A stretch of DNA of 64,000 nt from VXNE01 sp965217825. GTDB lineage: Bacteria; Pseudomonadota; Gammaproteobacteria; Pseudomonadales; Azotimanducaceae. Positions 55,287 through 64,000 of this stretch are shown here, piece after piece (within the stretch, counting starts at the first letter, position 1; each line of letters starts with the position of its first letter). The notes under the pieces are model-generated. The model ran no database searches. It saw nothing but the letters and a program-made list of their open reading frames with translations, and was not told the DNA's origin. The translations under genes and the position numbers were made by a program. The stretch spans positions 3,162,001 to 3,226,000 of the forward strand of contig OZ244571.1 in the NCBI GenBank assembly GCA_965217825.1, written 5' to 3'.

Positions 55287-55556
55287 CTACTCTGACCGGG
55301 GACGATCCAACGGCCCTGGATTCGGGCCTAGACGGCGCTCCAAAACCAACTGCAGGATGTTTCGAATCAGCATTAGTTCCGCCCTCTCCCTCTGATCCAA
55401 CACTGGATTGTCGGCATCGTATATCTCCAATTCAATATCAACCCGCCTTGATATCCGAAGAAGATCAGCGCGTGATTGACCCGTTTCTTGGAGAGCACGA
55501 ACGACGGCTCGAACAAAAGCTGTGATCGGTTTGTAGCCGAAGGATTCTTGTTCCAT
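55287..55556 (-). CDS. Hypothetical small helical protein
   Basis: An 89-aa frame from ATG 55556 encodes MEQESFGYKPITAFVRAVVR, then DLLRISRRVDIELEIYDADN and RERAELMLIRNILQLVLERR. Its composition is amphipathic and charged like a real protein, unlike the shadows around it, but I do not recognise a family. No partner gene is adjacent, so it is an orphan. Its right-hand end borders AT-richer DNA. Confidence 0.35.
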   Translation of the reverse strand: MEQESFGYKPITAFVRAVVRALQETGQSRADLLRISRRVDIELEIYDADNPVLDQRERAELMLIRNILQLVLERRLGPNPGPLDRPRSE

Positions 55557-56300
55557 TTGGAAACACCACATAGACCAAGCGCAAAATCACGTCACCATTG
55601 GGGGTTGATTCAACGCAACGTCGTTTTCTGCACTCTTCATTCGTTGTAAGTGCCCCACAGCCGGCGCCTTCGGCTTCGCCTCTTTCTGGCGAGGGCGAAC
55701 CCCCTCGCGCTCCCCGGCTGAAGGCTCTGGCCCGGCCCCTCTCGTCGACCATGGAAGTGTGGGTTGATTACCTGTGTCCATAGACATATGCACAGGCTGC
55801 CCCCCCTCGGCGTACGAATGGGTTATGGGCTTCCGCCGCCGGGGTAGCCGATGTCTCTGTATTCGCAGGTGGCCCAGCACCCGGCAAAACAGAACTTTGA
55901 CAAGCGATACTATCACCCCGATATAGGACTTAGAACGGATTCTTACCCCTCTAATAGACTATATTTTTTGTCCAGGAACGCGCCGAAAAGATTCCTGAGA
56001 AAGTTATATTTGTGCGCAGAGAAATATTATCTTTCTCTCGGGGTTTCGGCGAAGGCCATCGCCGGGCCAAGCTGTTTGATCACGCCATCGCCGCGCGCGC
56101 CTCAAGCGCAGAGGGAGCGCCTGCCACGACGAGGTCAGCGCATCCTGCTTCGACATCCCCACCGCCACGTAGGCGCTTCCGCGGTCCCTAGAGACCCGCC
56201 TTCCGCGACGCGGGCCGCCGCCCGCCGGCTTTTGCTGTCGCGCGCGGACCGCCCGTGACATAATTACATTTTGCCAAACGGTTCCGTCCGGACATTCGCC
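55557..56300. other. Gene-poor region upstream of LysR regulator
   Basis: No supported gene. The stretch 55920-56040 is AT-rich (TCTAATAGACTATATTTTTTG near 55952) and could hold promoters. Immediately ahead of the regulator the sequence GACATAATTACATTTTGCC (56257-56275) is a plausible promoter. It lacks a recognisable LysR T-N11-A box in my reading. Confidence 0.35.
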
Positions 56301-57236
56301 GTGCTCCTCCTGCCCCCGCTCGAAAGCCTTCGCTTCTTCGAAGCCGCCGCCCGACACCAGAGTTTCGTCCGGGCCGGCAGCGAACTCGGCGTCACCGCCG
56401 CCGCCGTTGCCCACCGCATCCGCACCCTGGAGAAGCATCTCGACACCGAACTCTTCCATCGCAGCCGCAGCAGCGTCCAACTCAACGGGCGCGGCCGCGC
56501 CTTCCTCAAGGAGGTGCAGCGCATCCTGGCCGAGGTTCACGGTGTCGCTGAACGCCAGCGTGTCATCCCCCGCCGGGTGCGCATTATCTCGGTCGAGGCG
56601 ATCGCCGAGAAGTGGCTGCTGCCGAGGTTCGCCTCCTTCATGGTTGACCATCCCGACATCGCCATCGAGCTTGAGACCAACCACCGCGGCGTCGATCCGT
56701 CAAGACGCGACTTCGATGCCTGGCTCGCCTACACCGGCGAGACCTCTGCGCCGCGTCCGGTGACGCGACGGGAAGACACGCTCGTGGAGGAGACGCTCTA
56801 CGAAGAAGACCTGCTGCCGGTGTGCAGCCCGGCGCTGCTCGCCGAGCGCGGCCGACCCCGCAGCCCGGACGACCTGGGCCGTTGGCCGCTCCTCTACGAT
56901 CTCGGCTGGGACGCCGACTGGTCCTACTGGTTTGCGCGTCAGGGCCGGCCCGCACCGGACCTTTCGCGGGCCTCGGGCTTTCGCCTCTACAGCATGCTCA
57001 TGCAGGCCGCAGCGAACGGACTCGGCGTCGCCGTGGGTCGTCCGACGCTGATCGCTCCCGAGCTGGAGAACGATAAGCTCGTCCCGCTCTTCAAACGCCA
57101 GGCCGGAGCACCCGAGCGCTGCTGCCTGATCACCACCGCCGCCGCCCGGCAGCGGCCCGAGCTGCAGGCGTTCCGGGAATGGATTCTGCGCGAGGCGAGG
57201 ACCGCCCGGCGTCGGCCCCTAAAGTCCTTGCTGTGA
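56301..57236 (+). CDS. LysR-family (GcvA-like) transcriptional regulator
   Basis: A 311-aa regulator. The N-terminal winged HTH (LESLRFFEAAARHQSFVRAG then SELGVTAAAVAHRIRTLEKHL) and the LFHRSRSSVQLNGRGRAFL wing match GcvA-type LysR proteins. The effector domain begins at RRVRIISVEAIAEKWLLPR. The start GTG 56301 (VLLLPPLESL) has family-like spacing, and a TTG at 56271 is the alternative. A truncated close paralog lies at 60976. No adjacent divergent target gene survives, so its regulon cannot be named. Confidence 0.9.
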   Translation: MLLLPPLESLRFFEAAARHQSFVRAGSELGVTAAAVAHRIRTLEKHLDTELFHRSRSSVQLNGRGRAFLKEVQRILAEVHGVAERQRVIPRRVRIISVEAIAEKWLLPRFASFMVDHPDIAIELETNHRGVDPSRRDFDAWLAYTGETSAPRPVTRREDTLVEETLYEEDLLPVCSPALLAERGRPRSPDDLGRWPLLYDLGWDADWSYWFARQGRPAPDLSRASGFRLYSMLMQAAANGLGVAVGRPTLIAPELENDKLVPLFKRQAGAPERCCLITTAAARQRPELQAFREWILREARTARRRPLKSLL

Positions 57237-57398
57237 TAATACTCTCAATTCAACCTTCCTCGAACTCGGCGGACGGTAAGGCCAGCTCTTTCATGACGAC
57301 GGCGTCGAACCCGAGGCGTCTCGGGCGACCTGTCATTGCGCCATAATGTCGAATCCAACGACTTCTGGATCGAACGCCCGCGTGCTGCGCCGAATTCC

Positions 57399-57484
57399 TC
57401 ACCCGGGATGATTTCCCGAGCAGAAGCGCAGACGCCATTCGTCCAAGGTACCGCCGTAGAAGGCGTTACTCAGAATCCAGCACC
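57399..57484 (-). pseudogene. Decayed tail of a subtilase P domain
   Basis: The frame reads CWILSNAFYGG, then TLDEWRLRFCSGNHPG and a stop. The intact protease at 2411-5044 ends WHLLSNAFYGENPNG ... GWRLRFYYGEHPAN. The remnant keeps both ends but lacks the central 20 residues. No other protease sequence is adjacent, so a paralog of that gene was once here. Confidence 0.55.
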
Positions 57485-57579
57485 GTCTGGCCCCACCAAC
57501 CTGGCCAACGTCTGATTTGTAGGCGTTGTGGACGCGACGGTCGAGAGTGGTGGGCGAGCGGATGCTGGCCCAGAGCCCC

Positions 57580-57740
57580 GCGCCGAGCGTCAACTCCGGC
57601 GACCCCCGGCGCAGCCGCGCATTCTCCTTCTCGAGCTCCTTGAGCCGTTTCACCTGATCGATCTTCGGCTACCAAGTCGTCACATCGACCTGACGCAGCC
57701 TGGTGACGATCTCCTCTGGCGAATGTCTCTTCCATGACAT
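57580..57740 (-). pseudogene. IS3-family OrfA remnant
   Basis: From ATG 57740 the frame gives MSWKRHSPEEIVTRLRQVDV, then an in-frame TAG (57669-57671), then DQVKRLKELEKENARLRR and SPELTL. These are the first and last parts of an IS3 OrfA (HTH start and leucine zipper), with the middle deleted. No OrfB remains. It adjoins the P-domain remnant, so both are debris from one lost region. Confidence 0.65.
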
Positions 57741-57903
57741 TGATCCCCTCCATCTAGCGCTCTGTTCGAACCGGACCACCTCGAATGGGGCAGGTCACTC
57801 GAACGGCGCAATCCGCCGACGATGCGCGGCATGGCTGAGCAAGGCGGCCACCCGACCATGGAATGACACCGCGACAATGTGCGGGGTTATGAGATAATAT
57901 GAT

Positions 57904-57939
57904 TTGTTGTGAAGATTAATTATCGCTTATATACAACAA
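57904..57939. promoter_or_regulatory. AT-rich inverted repeat upstream of the TadG-like gene
   Basis: TTGTTGT (57904-57910) and ACAACAA (57933-57939) are a perfect inverted repeat around an AT-rich centre (TTAATTATCGCTTATAT). The block lies 125 bp upstream of the next gene. It may be a promoter with an operator, but no regulator is known. Confidence is low. Confidence 0.3.
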
Positions 57940-58064
57940 GTTAATTGACTCCTATGCTGACATATCCGCGCATCTCGTGCCCTAATTCCCGCCACAGCGG
58001 CCCGTGATGCCGGTCTCGACCCCCCGAACGACTTGAGCGACGGCGCCTGGTGCTGAGTACCCGA

Positions 58065-60569
58065 ATGAGGATCCAGACCAAGAACAATACGGCGAGAGCG
58101 CGATCCTGGGTGGATCCCCTGGCGCGACCTTTCGTGGCGTTCGCCCGGTCCCGCAAGAGCGGCGCCATGTTCATCGGCGGCAGCCTGGCGATGCTGGCGA
58201 TGGCGAGCGTCGGCGGCATGTTATCCAACTACGGCTGGCGCGAAGCGCAGGAGGAAGAGATCGACGCCGCGCTACGCGCCGGCGTTTCCGCATCCGCCCA
58301 CTTCATGCGGGGAAACCTGGCCGCCGCCGAGGACCAGATCAAGGAACGCGTCGCGGATTTCATGCGCGGCCTCTTGGGCGACGTGACCATAGACAAGGAC
58401 GACATAGTCATCGACCACGACTTCTCGACAAACCGGACGACCATCAAGGTCGAGGGAAACGCCGAGTACGCGTTCAAGAACCTTTGGGCAGCGGGCCGCA
58501 CCGGCGACCCGGAATCCCTGACAGGGGAACAGGTCGTCGTGGAATTCGATGCGAGCCAGTTCGAATTCGCCCTCGCCCTGGACATATCGAAGTCGATGGG
58601 CGACAAGCCTACGGGTTGGTCGGTCACGCGGCTGGACGCGTTGAAAGATGCCATCAGCACGATCGCGCAAACGGTGGACGACTTGTCGAAGACGAACCCC
58701 GGCATCGCTACAGTCTCCCTGGTGCCGTACTCGAACGTCGTCCACGTCGCGGACACTTCCGGCTCGCAGCAGACAGACGCCAAGGAACGCTACGTGCGCA
58801 TGCTCACCGGCGCCGAATACAGTACGCAAACGTCCCGGGACACCGAGGGACACTGGGTCGACACGTTCCACTCCTATGGCACGGGCGACGACATGGGGCC
58901 GCTGGCGTCGCGCGATCTGCCCGACTTTCTGACCGCTACGGACTGGAACCTGCGCCGCCGGGGGGAAACAGCGTACATCTCCTCGCAGGCGCCCGATCTC
59001 GGTATATGGACCACGCGGGGCGAGGACTTCTGGAACGGCTGCGTGATGGCGAGGTGGGGCGCGTACTGGGACCCGGATGCGAGGGACGTCATCTGGGATC
59101 CCGCGAATCCCGACAACTGGCCCGCCAGGAAGACGGTGGCCGGCTGGGCGCCCGGATCGACCAGCATCCACGACCTGCCGCTGCACCTGTCCGATGCGCC
59201 CCCCGATGCTCGCAAACCGAATACGCGTTTCACCGCGTACTCCTGGCCCGACGCGCGCATTGGCGGGTTTGCCGACTATTGGCTCAACGAGGTCATGTGG
59301 TTGACCCTCGAACCCAGTCACAGTCCGCTCCGCTACGACGCGACCTCCGAGAACCACTGGCACCTGCGCTCCGCAGACCGGGGCGGCAGTCTCCTCTGTC
59401 CGGAAGCGTTCATCGTGCCGCTGACCGACGATGTAACCGCGCTGCGGGCGTCGGACAACTACGACGTGGTGCAATTGCACTCGGCAACCTATTTCGGCCA
59501 GACCTTCCTGCACCTCGGCGTCGTCTGGGGGTTGCGAACGCTGTCGCCGCTGTGGCGTGACGTGTGGAACACGAAGAGCGTGTCGGGCGACGACCTGCCG
59601 CGCACGCCGTGCCTTCCCGGAGAAACGACCCAGGGCTGCTCGCAGTTCCTGCAAAAGGCCATCGTGATCGTATCGGACGGCGCGAACGTCTTCGGCTACC
59701 CGCGGCGCGGGCGGTCGTTCGGCTTCTTCGATCCCGCCAAGCCGATGATTCGTAACCCGAGCTTCACCTACGGCCGGTGCCACTCGACTTTCGACGCCCC
59801 CGCGAATTCCGTCTTTCGATCAGCCATTGCCGCCGAAGATCCCGCGACCTTCGCGAACAATTTCGATATCGATCCGAGCGGAGTCTTCACCCCCGCCGGC
59901 ATGTCGGCGGTACTCGACGGTTTTCAGGCGTTTCACCCGAAACTGTCGGCGCTGGATCCCATGATACCGTCGGATCAGTTATTCATTGACGCGTATCGGA
60001 TGGTTTGGGAAAACGCGCTGAAGGACATCACGCCCTGGCAACTGTTCCGAGGCTACGATGACAATTCGCCGACCAAGGCTACGGACGCGATAGACGTGCT
60101 GGTGGATCCGGCGAACCGCTTCGATCCCAGGGGTCGGCCGGTGCAGAACGGGCACTACTGCAGGCCGCATGCGCCGTTCAGCGCCTACGGCAGGCCGGAA
60201 GAACTCGTCTCCATCGGAGACGGGCCGACGGTGGCCGACGTGGCACCCTTTTCGATTCCTTCGTGGTTGACGTCTTCGCCAACGGCCGATCTGCAAACTC
60301 CCGTCACGGATCGGCTCGACGATTGGTTCCTCGAAGCCTGCGACATCGCCGGGCAGCGCGGCGTGCGCATCCACGCCGTCTACATAGGCGGCGACCAAAG
60401 ACCCTATGAGCAACGCGCCATCGCGCTGCTCGAAGACTGCGTGGACCGGGGCTACGGGGGCAACCCCGTGATCGACGAAGTACACGCGACGCCTACCGCG
60501 CAAGAGTTGAAGAACGCTATCGAAGACATCATGGACATCAAGCGCACCTTGCGATTTATTGACCCGTAG
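58065..60569 (+). CDS. TadG-like pilus-associated protein with vWA domain
   Basis: An 834-aa protein. The N-terminal SGAMFIGGSLAMLAMASVGGM is a TadE/TadG-type membrane segment, followed by a coil and the vWA fold with MIDAS DISKSMGDK at about residue 177-185. Later conserved blocks are QKAIVIVSDGANVFGY and the extreme C-terminal ELKNAIEDIMDIKRTLRF, common to this protein type. TadG-like proteins assemble Flp pili at the envelope, but no other tad gene is in the window, so it is an orphan. ATG 58065 is preferred over GTG 58050. The region between the two vWA halves is rich in Trp and Asp (WDPDARDVIWDPANPDNW). Confidence 0.8.
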   Translation: MRIQTKNNTARARSWVDPLARPFVAFARSRKSGAMFIGGSLAMLAMASVGGMLSNYGWREAQEEEIDAALRAGVSASAHFMRGNLAAAEDQIKERVADFMRGLLGDVTIDKDDIVIDHDFSTNRTTIKVEGNAEYAFKNLWAAGRTGDPESLTGEQVVVEFDASQFEFALALDISKSMGDKPTGWSVTRLDALKDAISTIAQTVDDLSKTNPGIATVSLVPYSNVVHVADTSGSQQTDAKERYVRMLTGAEYSTQTSRDTEGHWVDTFHSYGTGDDMGPLASRDLPDFLTATDWNLRRRGETAYISSQAPDLGIWTTRGEDFWNGCVMARWGAYWDPDARDVIWDPANPDNWPARKTVAGWAPGSTSIHDLPLHLSDAPPDARKPNTRFTAYSWPDARIGGFADYWLNEVMWLTLEPSHSPLRYDATSENHWHLRSADRGGSLLCPEAFIVPLTDDVTALRASDNYDVVQLHSATYFGQTFLHLGVVWGLRTLSPLWRDVWNTKSVSGDDLPRTPCLPGETTQGCSQFLQKAIVIVSDGANVFGYPRRGRSFGFFDPAKPMIRNPSFTYGRCHSTFDAPANSVFRSAIAAEDPATFANNFDIDPSGVFTPAGMSAVLDGFQAFHPKLSALDPMIPSDQLFIDAYRMVWENALKDITPWQLFRGYDDNSPTKATDAIDVLVDPANRFDPRGRPVQNGHYCRPHAPFSAYGRPEELVSIGDGPTVADVAPFSIPSWLTSSPTADLQTPVTDRLDDWFLEACDIAGQRGVRIHAVYIGGDQRPYEQRAIALLEDCVDRGYGGNPVIDEVHATPTAQELKNAIEDIMDIKRTLRFIDP

Positions 60570-60975
60570 CGCGGTACGCGCAGCGGAAAACGCCTGTTTT
60601 TCTGGTCGGTCGACGCTAGTTTGAATCTGCGGAGGCTAACGCCCCAGCAGCGCGCGAGCCTTCGCTGACATGACCATGTTCTCTATTCTCCCTCGCTAGC
60701 CGAAGAGTCGTTGCCGGTCCTGGTCCCGGCCAACGTCTCCGTAGCCACCAGTGTGCTCTTATCGAACCACCGGACCGCCCGAACGCTCCCAGGGAATCCG
60801 GCGTATGACGCGAGCCAACGTCAACGCGGCGCCTAGGCCGCATGTCTCACCAAGCCGCTTGTCGAGTCACTGAACGTAAAGCTCGACCCCGTAGAAATAG
60901 ATATTTTTGTTCTATGACGTAAAATAACTTTCTCCAAAGGACTATTCCTCGGCCTCTCGCCATGCCTGTGACTCC
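60570..60975. other. Intergenic region
   Basis: No gene is supported between the TadG-like gene and the LysR fragment. AT-rich ATATTTTTGTTCTATGACGT at 60901-60920 is a candidate promoter. Its TATGACGTAAAATAAC resembles the GACATAATTACATTTT ahead of the intact LysR paralog at 56257, which suggests the paralogs were copied with their promoters. Confidence 0.35.
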
Positions 60976-61263
60976 GTGAAACCACTCCCGCCTCTCGACT
61001 CCCTCCCCTTCTTCGAGGCCGCCGCCCGGCACCAGAGCTTCGCCCACGCGGCCACCGAGCTTGGCGTTACGCCGGCCGCCGTCGCCCACCGCATTCGGAC
61101 ACTCGAGGACCATCTCGGCGCCGAGCTTTTCGCGCGCCGCTCCCGCGGCGTGCGCCTCAACCGCCGCGGCCGCGCCTACTATCCGGAGGTGCGCCGCATC
61201 CTCCTCGATATCCACAACACTACTGAACACCACGGCGACGGCCGCCGCTACCGCGGACGCTAG
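60976..61263 (+). pseudogene. LysR-family regulator, truncated to the DNA-binding domain
   Basis: A 95-aa frame from a GTG at 60976 (VKPLPPLDSLPFFEAAARHQ) encodes the same winged HTH as the regulator at 56301: AATELGVTPAAVAHRIRTLE, DHLGAELFARRSRGVRLNRR. It ends in the linker after about 80 conserved residues, where relatives continue into the effector domain. The following 200 bp contains no matching effector sequence. If expressed, it would be a bare DNA-binding domain that could block the sites of its full-length paralog. Confidence 0.85.
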
Positions 61264-61478
61264 CGAACTGCCGGGCGCTGGAACGGGCAGGCAACCCCCG
61301 GCGCGCCCTGACACCACCAGGATAACGACGCTGCTTCGGCTTCCACTCTGATCCAGGAATGGGTCCCGTAAAACGCGCCCTCCCGCCACCTCCCCGTCGT
61401 TCCACACCGTGGCATAATGTTCGCCATTGCATCGCTCCGCAATCATTCATTCGACTGGACGGGTTGAGGAAATACCGG

Positions 61479-63086
61479 ATGAAGCCGAAGGGCATCAAAC
61501 TGAACGACGAGCAGGTCCGGCGGTTCATCTGCGACGGCGTGGTCGTGCTCGATAGCGGCCTCGAGCCCGAGGTCCATCAGCGGATCTACGACAAGCTCCA
61601 CTGGAACAGCACGCACGAATTCAACATGGGCAACAACGTGTTGCCCCGTGTCGCCGAGTTGCAGCAGGTCCTGGATGACCCGGTCGTACACGGCGCGGTG
61701 CAAAGCGTTCTCGGCGACGACTACATCTTCCATCCGCATCGATACATGCACGTCGCCGAGCCCCTCGACGAGGCGGAGCGATCCCTGTCGCTCGTCGGCC
61801 ACGAGCACGGTCCGCCGATGGGCAAGGGATCGACCGCAAACAGCGCCTGGCACCAGGACGGACAGATCCCGAAAGGCCGCACGCGGTGGCACTTGCCCCG
61901 AATCGCCATGATCCTCTACTTCCCCCAGAACACCCCGGTCGAGAAGGGCCCCACCCGGGTCATTCCGGGCACCCATCTGCAGCCTTACGTGCAAGAGAGC
62001 GATCACCCGTTCGCATTTGTCGGCGATCACATCAAGGCGGGTACGTGCCTGTTGATCCATTTCGACATTGCCCACGCGGCGCTCAGCAACCGAACGGATT
62101 CGACCCGCTACATGCTCAAATTCATATACCTGCGCAGGAGCAACCCGCACGGGCCAAGCTGGGACGGCGGCGAGGTGGAATGGCAACCGCCGAAAACCCG
62201 CCTCGGCAGGTACGATCACAGCAAGGCCTGGTCGTACGTTTGGGACTGGATGCGCGGCGCGCCGCGTTCGAACGGCCGGGCAGGGTCAAACGAGATCCAG
62301 CGATACCTCGGTTTGCTTAACTCCTCCGATCAACCCGCCCGGCTTGAGGCCATCTACGAACTGGCGGCGATGGGTGCCGACGCCATCGGGCCGCTGCGGC
62401 AGAGCTTGCTGCGGAACGCCGGCCAGCAGCGCGAAATCGCGCGTCCGTACCATAAGAGCAAGGCGGGCGCATTCGTGCCGATTGACAATCCCAATGAGCG
62501 CCGTTTCAGTGATCATGCCTTCGTGCCGCAGGACGAGGCGTACGCGCTGGGGGCCATGGGCGAGGTCGCAGTGGAGCCGCTGCTGGAAATCCTCAGGCAC
62601 GATGATGGCTGGATGAAACTCAACGCCGCCTACGCGCTGGGCGAGGTCGGCCCGCCCGCGGCCTGCGCCGTGCCGGACCTGGCGGAGCTACTGGACCATG
62701 AACTGCATCAGATGGCGCGAGTAAGCCTCGATGCGATGGCCTCTATCGGCACCAATATCCGCGCCGCCCTGCCCGCTATTCGCAAGTTGCTGACGGTCGA
62801 CAATCCGGCCTGGAAGGAGACGGACCCCAAGCGCTGGGGCGGCCAGATTCAGGCCAGGTTCAATGCGTTGTGCGCGCTGCTGAACTCCGATATCCCGGTC
62901 GATGAAATCGACGATCTGCTGGTTGCCTGCCTCGACGATGATTCGGCCTACGTCCATGCGATGGCGCTGGAAGCCCTCACACAGCCGCGCAGCGGCGAGG
63001 ATCGCCCGGGGCTCCGTAGTGCTCTCGAATACCTGAAGACGCATCGTTGGGACCACATGCTGGCAAACGGCAAGCGTGTGTTCTGA
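61479..63086 (+). CDS. Phytanoyl-CoA-dioxygenase-like oxygenase with HEAT-repeat C-terminus
   Basis: A 535-aa protein. The PhyH oxygenase core (residues 1-270) has the iron ligands HxD in SAWHQDGQIPKGRT and the distal His in IHFDIAHAALSNRT, with the 2-oxoglutarate Arg in the TRYMLKFIYLR strand. The C-terminal half is made of HEAT-like repeats (QDEAYALGAMGEVAVEPLLE, WMKLNAAYALGEVGPPA, YVHAMALEALTQP), which normally serve as protein-binding surfaces. The combination is unusual for PhyH. It is followed 64 bp later by a close paralog. Substrates are unknown. Confidence 0.9.
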   Translation: MKPKGIKLNDEQVRRFICDGVVVLDSGLEPEVHQRIYDKLHWNSTHEFNMGNNVLPRVAELQQVLDDPVVHGAVQSVLGDDYIFHPHRYMHVAEPLDEAERSLSLVGHEHGPPMGKGSTANSAWHQDGQIPKGRTRWHLPRIAMILYFPQNTPVEKGPTRVIPGTHLQPYVQESDHPFAFVGDHIKAGTCLLIHFDIAHAALSNRTDSTRYMLKFIYLRRSNPHGPSWDGGEVEWQPPKTRLGRYDHSKAWSYVWDWMRGAPRSNGRAGSNEIQRYLGLLNSSDQPARLEAIYELAAMGADAIGPLRQSLLRNAGQQREIARPYHKSKAGAFVPIDNPNERRFSDHAFVPQDEAYALGAMGEVAVEPLLEILRHDDGWMKLNAAYALGEVGPPAACAVPDLAELLDHELHQMARVSLDAMASIGTNIRAALPAIRKLLTVDNPAWKETDPKRWGGQIQARFNALCALLNSDIPVDEIDDLLVACLDDDSAYVHAMALEALTQPRSGEDRPGLRSALEYLKTHRWDHMLANGKRVF

Positions 63087-63150
63087 GTTGCGGCCAGTGG
63101 GATTCCGACCGCACGTTAGTCGTTGGGCCGGCGCCACAAGGGGACGCTGA

Positions 63151-64000
63151 ATGAAGCCCAAGGGCATCAAGCTGAACGACGAGCAGGTTCGAAGGTTCAT
63201 CTGCGATGGCGTGGTCGTGCTCGATAGCGGCGTCGCGCCGGAAGTCCATCAACAGATCTACGACAAGATCCAGTGGAACAATACGCGGGAATTCAATATG
63301 GGCAACAACGTATTGCCCCGGATTGCCGAATTGCAGCAAGTACTGGACGACCCGGTCGTGCACGGGGCCGTGCAGAGCATCCTGGGCGACGACTACATGC
63401 TGCATCCGCATCGTTACATGCACGCCAGCGAACCGCTCGACGAGGCGGAGCGAGACCTGTCGCTGACCGGGAGCGAGCACGGTCCGCCCATGGGCGAGGG
63501 GTCATCGGGCAACAGCGCCTGGCACCAGGATGGACAAATTCCGATGTCCCGGCCGCGGTATCACGTGCCCCGGATCGCCATGGTCCTCTACTTTCCGCAG
63601 GACACCCCGGCCGAGCGCGGCCCCACCCGTGTCATTCCGGGCACGCATCTGCAGCCATACCTCAGGAAAGGCGACTTCCCATTCGCATTCGTCGGCGACC
63701 ACATCAAGGCGGGCACGTGCCTGTTGATCGCTTTCGACATCGCGCACGCGGCGCTCAGCAACCGAACGGATTCGAGCCGCTACATGCTCAAGTTCATATT
63801 CCTGCGTACTCGCAACCCTGTCGGGAACCCGTTCGGGAACCCCGTCGAACCAAGTTGGGACGGCGGCGAGGACGAATGGGAGCCGCCGAAGGCGCGCCTC
63901 GGCAGGTACGATCACAGCAAGGCATGGTCCTCTATATGGGACTGGATGCGCGGCGCGCCGCGTTTCGCAAATCGCAACCCGGCAGCATCGAACGACGTGC
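63151..64000 (+). CDS. Second PhyH-like oxygenase, runs off the window
   Basis: From ATG 63151 the protein repeats the neighbour almost exactly: MKPKGIKLNDEQVRRFICDG is identical and later differences are scattered (SAWHQDGQIPMSRPRYHVPR, then LIAFDIAHAALSNRT). The metal ligands are kept. An insertion NPVGNPFGNPVEPSWDG is present near residue 234. The frame is open through base 64000, so the C-terminus, including any HEAT repeats, is not seen. The pair is a tandem duplication. Confidence 0.92.
   Translation, partial: MKPKGIKLNDEQVRRFICDGVVVLDSGVAPEVHQQIYDKIQWNNTREFNMGNNVLPRIAELQQVLDDPVVHGAVQSILGDDYMLHPHRYMHASEPLDEAERDLSLTGSEHGPPMGEGSSGNSAWHQDGQIPMSRPRYHVPRIAMVLYFPQDTPAERGPTRVIPGTHLQPYLRKGDFPFAFVGDHIKAGTCLLIAFDIAHAALSNRTDSSRYMLKFIFLRTRNPVGNPFGNPVEPSWDGGEDEWEPPKARLGRYDHSKAWSSIWDWMRGAPRFANRNPAASNDV

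Noticed and set aside
55598..55916. Small plus- and minus-strand frames in the gene-poor stretch
   Set aside because: No ribosome-binding site, conserved motif or protein-like composition.

Overview
The window is GC-rich (by eye well over 60% G+C) bacterial DNA. It is probably from a Pseudomonadota, most likely gammaproteobacterial, genome. Pointers are a tRNA-Sec with an encoded CCA end beside selA and selB, a three-subunit pntAA-pntAB-pntB transhydrogenase, many -1/-4 overlapping gene pairs, and Phd-Doc, VapBC and BrnT-type toxin-antitoxin pairs. The many insertion sequences, broken genes, dispersed repeats and phytanoyl-CoA-dioxygenase-like paralogs suggest a genome in flux, such as a host-associated or marine lineage. 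The taxonomy is inference.

Layout. 0-5.3 kb: a single-strand HUH transposase of the REP-associated (RAYT) type, flanked by short repeated motifs, then a secreted prodomain-like protein overlapping a subtilisin-like lipoprotein with a P domain. 5.3-8.7 kb: an intact selenocysteine cassette (selA, selB, tRNA-Sec). 8.8-12.3 kb: a broken YejA-type binding protein, a Tat-exported Fe/Mn superoxide dismutase and a frameshifted serine hydrolase. 12.5-19.1 kb: a Fic-domain regulator split cleanly by an IS1380 element, a MOSC protein, an IS630 element and a frameshifted AraC regulator. 19.3-27 kb: M28 peptidase, GH127-like hydrolase, DUF885 lipoprotein, and a kynureninase-like plus tryptophan dioxygenase pair. 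27.1-30.5 kb: an integrase-type IS carrying a second IS1380 copy inside it.

30.6-34.7 kb: a methyltransferase remnant, a sodium:solute symporter, VapBC, and a junction where remnants of adenosine deaminase and a DUF4143 ATPase meet head to head. 34.9-38.6 kb: a four-gene operon of ECF sigma factor, membrane protein with a dockerin-like EF hand, cohesin-like exported protein and VIT-VWA lipoprotein. 38.7-42.3 kb: two families of dispersed repeats around a two-gene unit of a Cys-array protein and a TauD-like oxygenase, and a BrnT/XRE pair. 42.3-46.4 kb: doc-phd with a palindromic operator, then pntAA-AB-B. 46.5-54.5 kb: very long FN3/cadherin-repeat surface proteins, one ending in a leishmanolysin-like metalloprotease, with shattered fragments between and above them. 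54.5-64 kb: mostly gene-poor DNA, a LysR regulator and its truncated paralog, IS3 and subtilase remnants, a TadG-like vWA protein and tandem PhyH-family dioxygenases, the second running off the window.

How it fits together. The coherent units are selenocysteine incorporation, tryptophan-to-kynurenine breakdown, transhydrogenase, a probable envelope-signalling operon and a possible modified-peptide unit. Much of the rest is accessory DNA under active rearrangement. The two units least explained by known biology are the sigma/dockerin/cohesin/VIT-VWA operon (34.9-38.6 kb) and the Cys-array protein with its oxygenase (39.5-40.6 kb).
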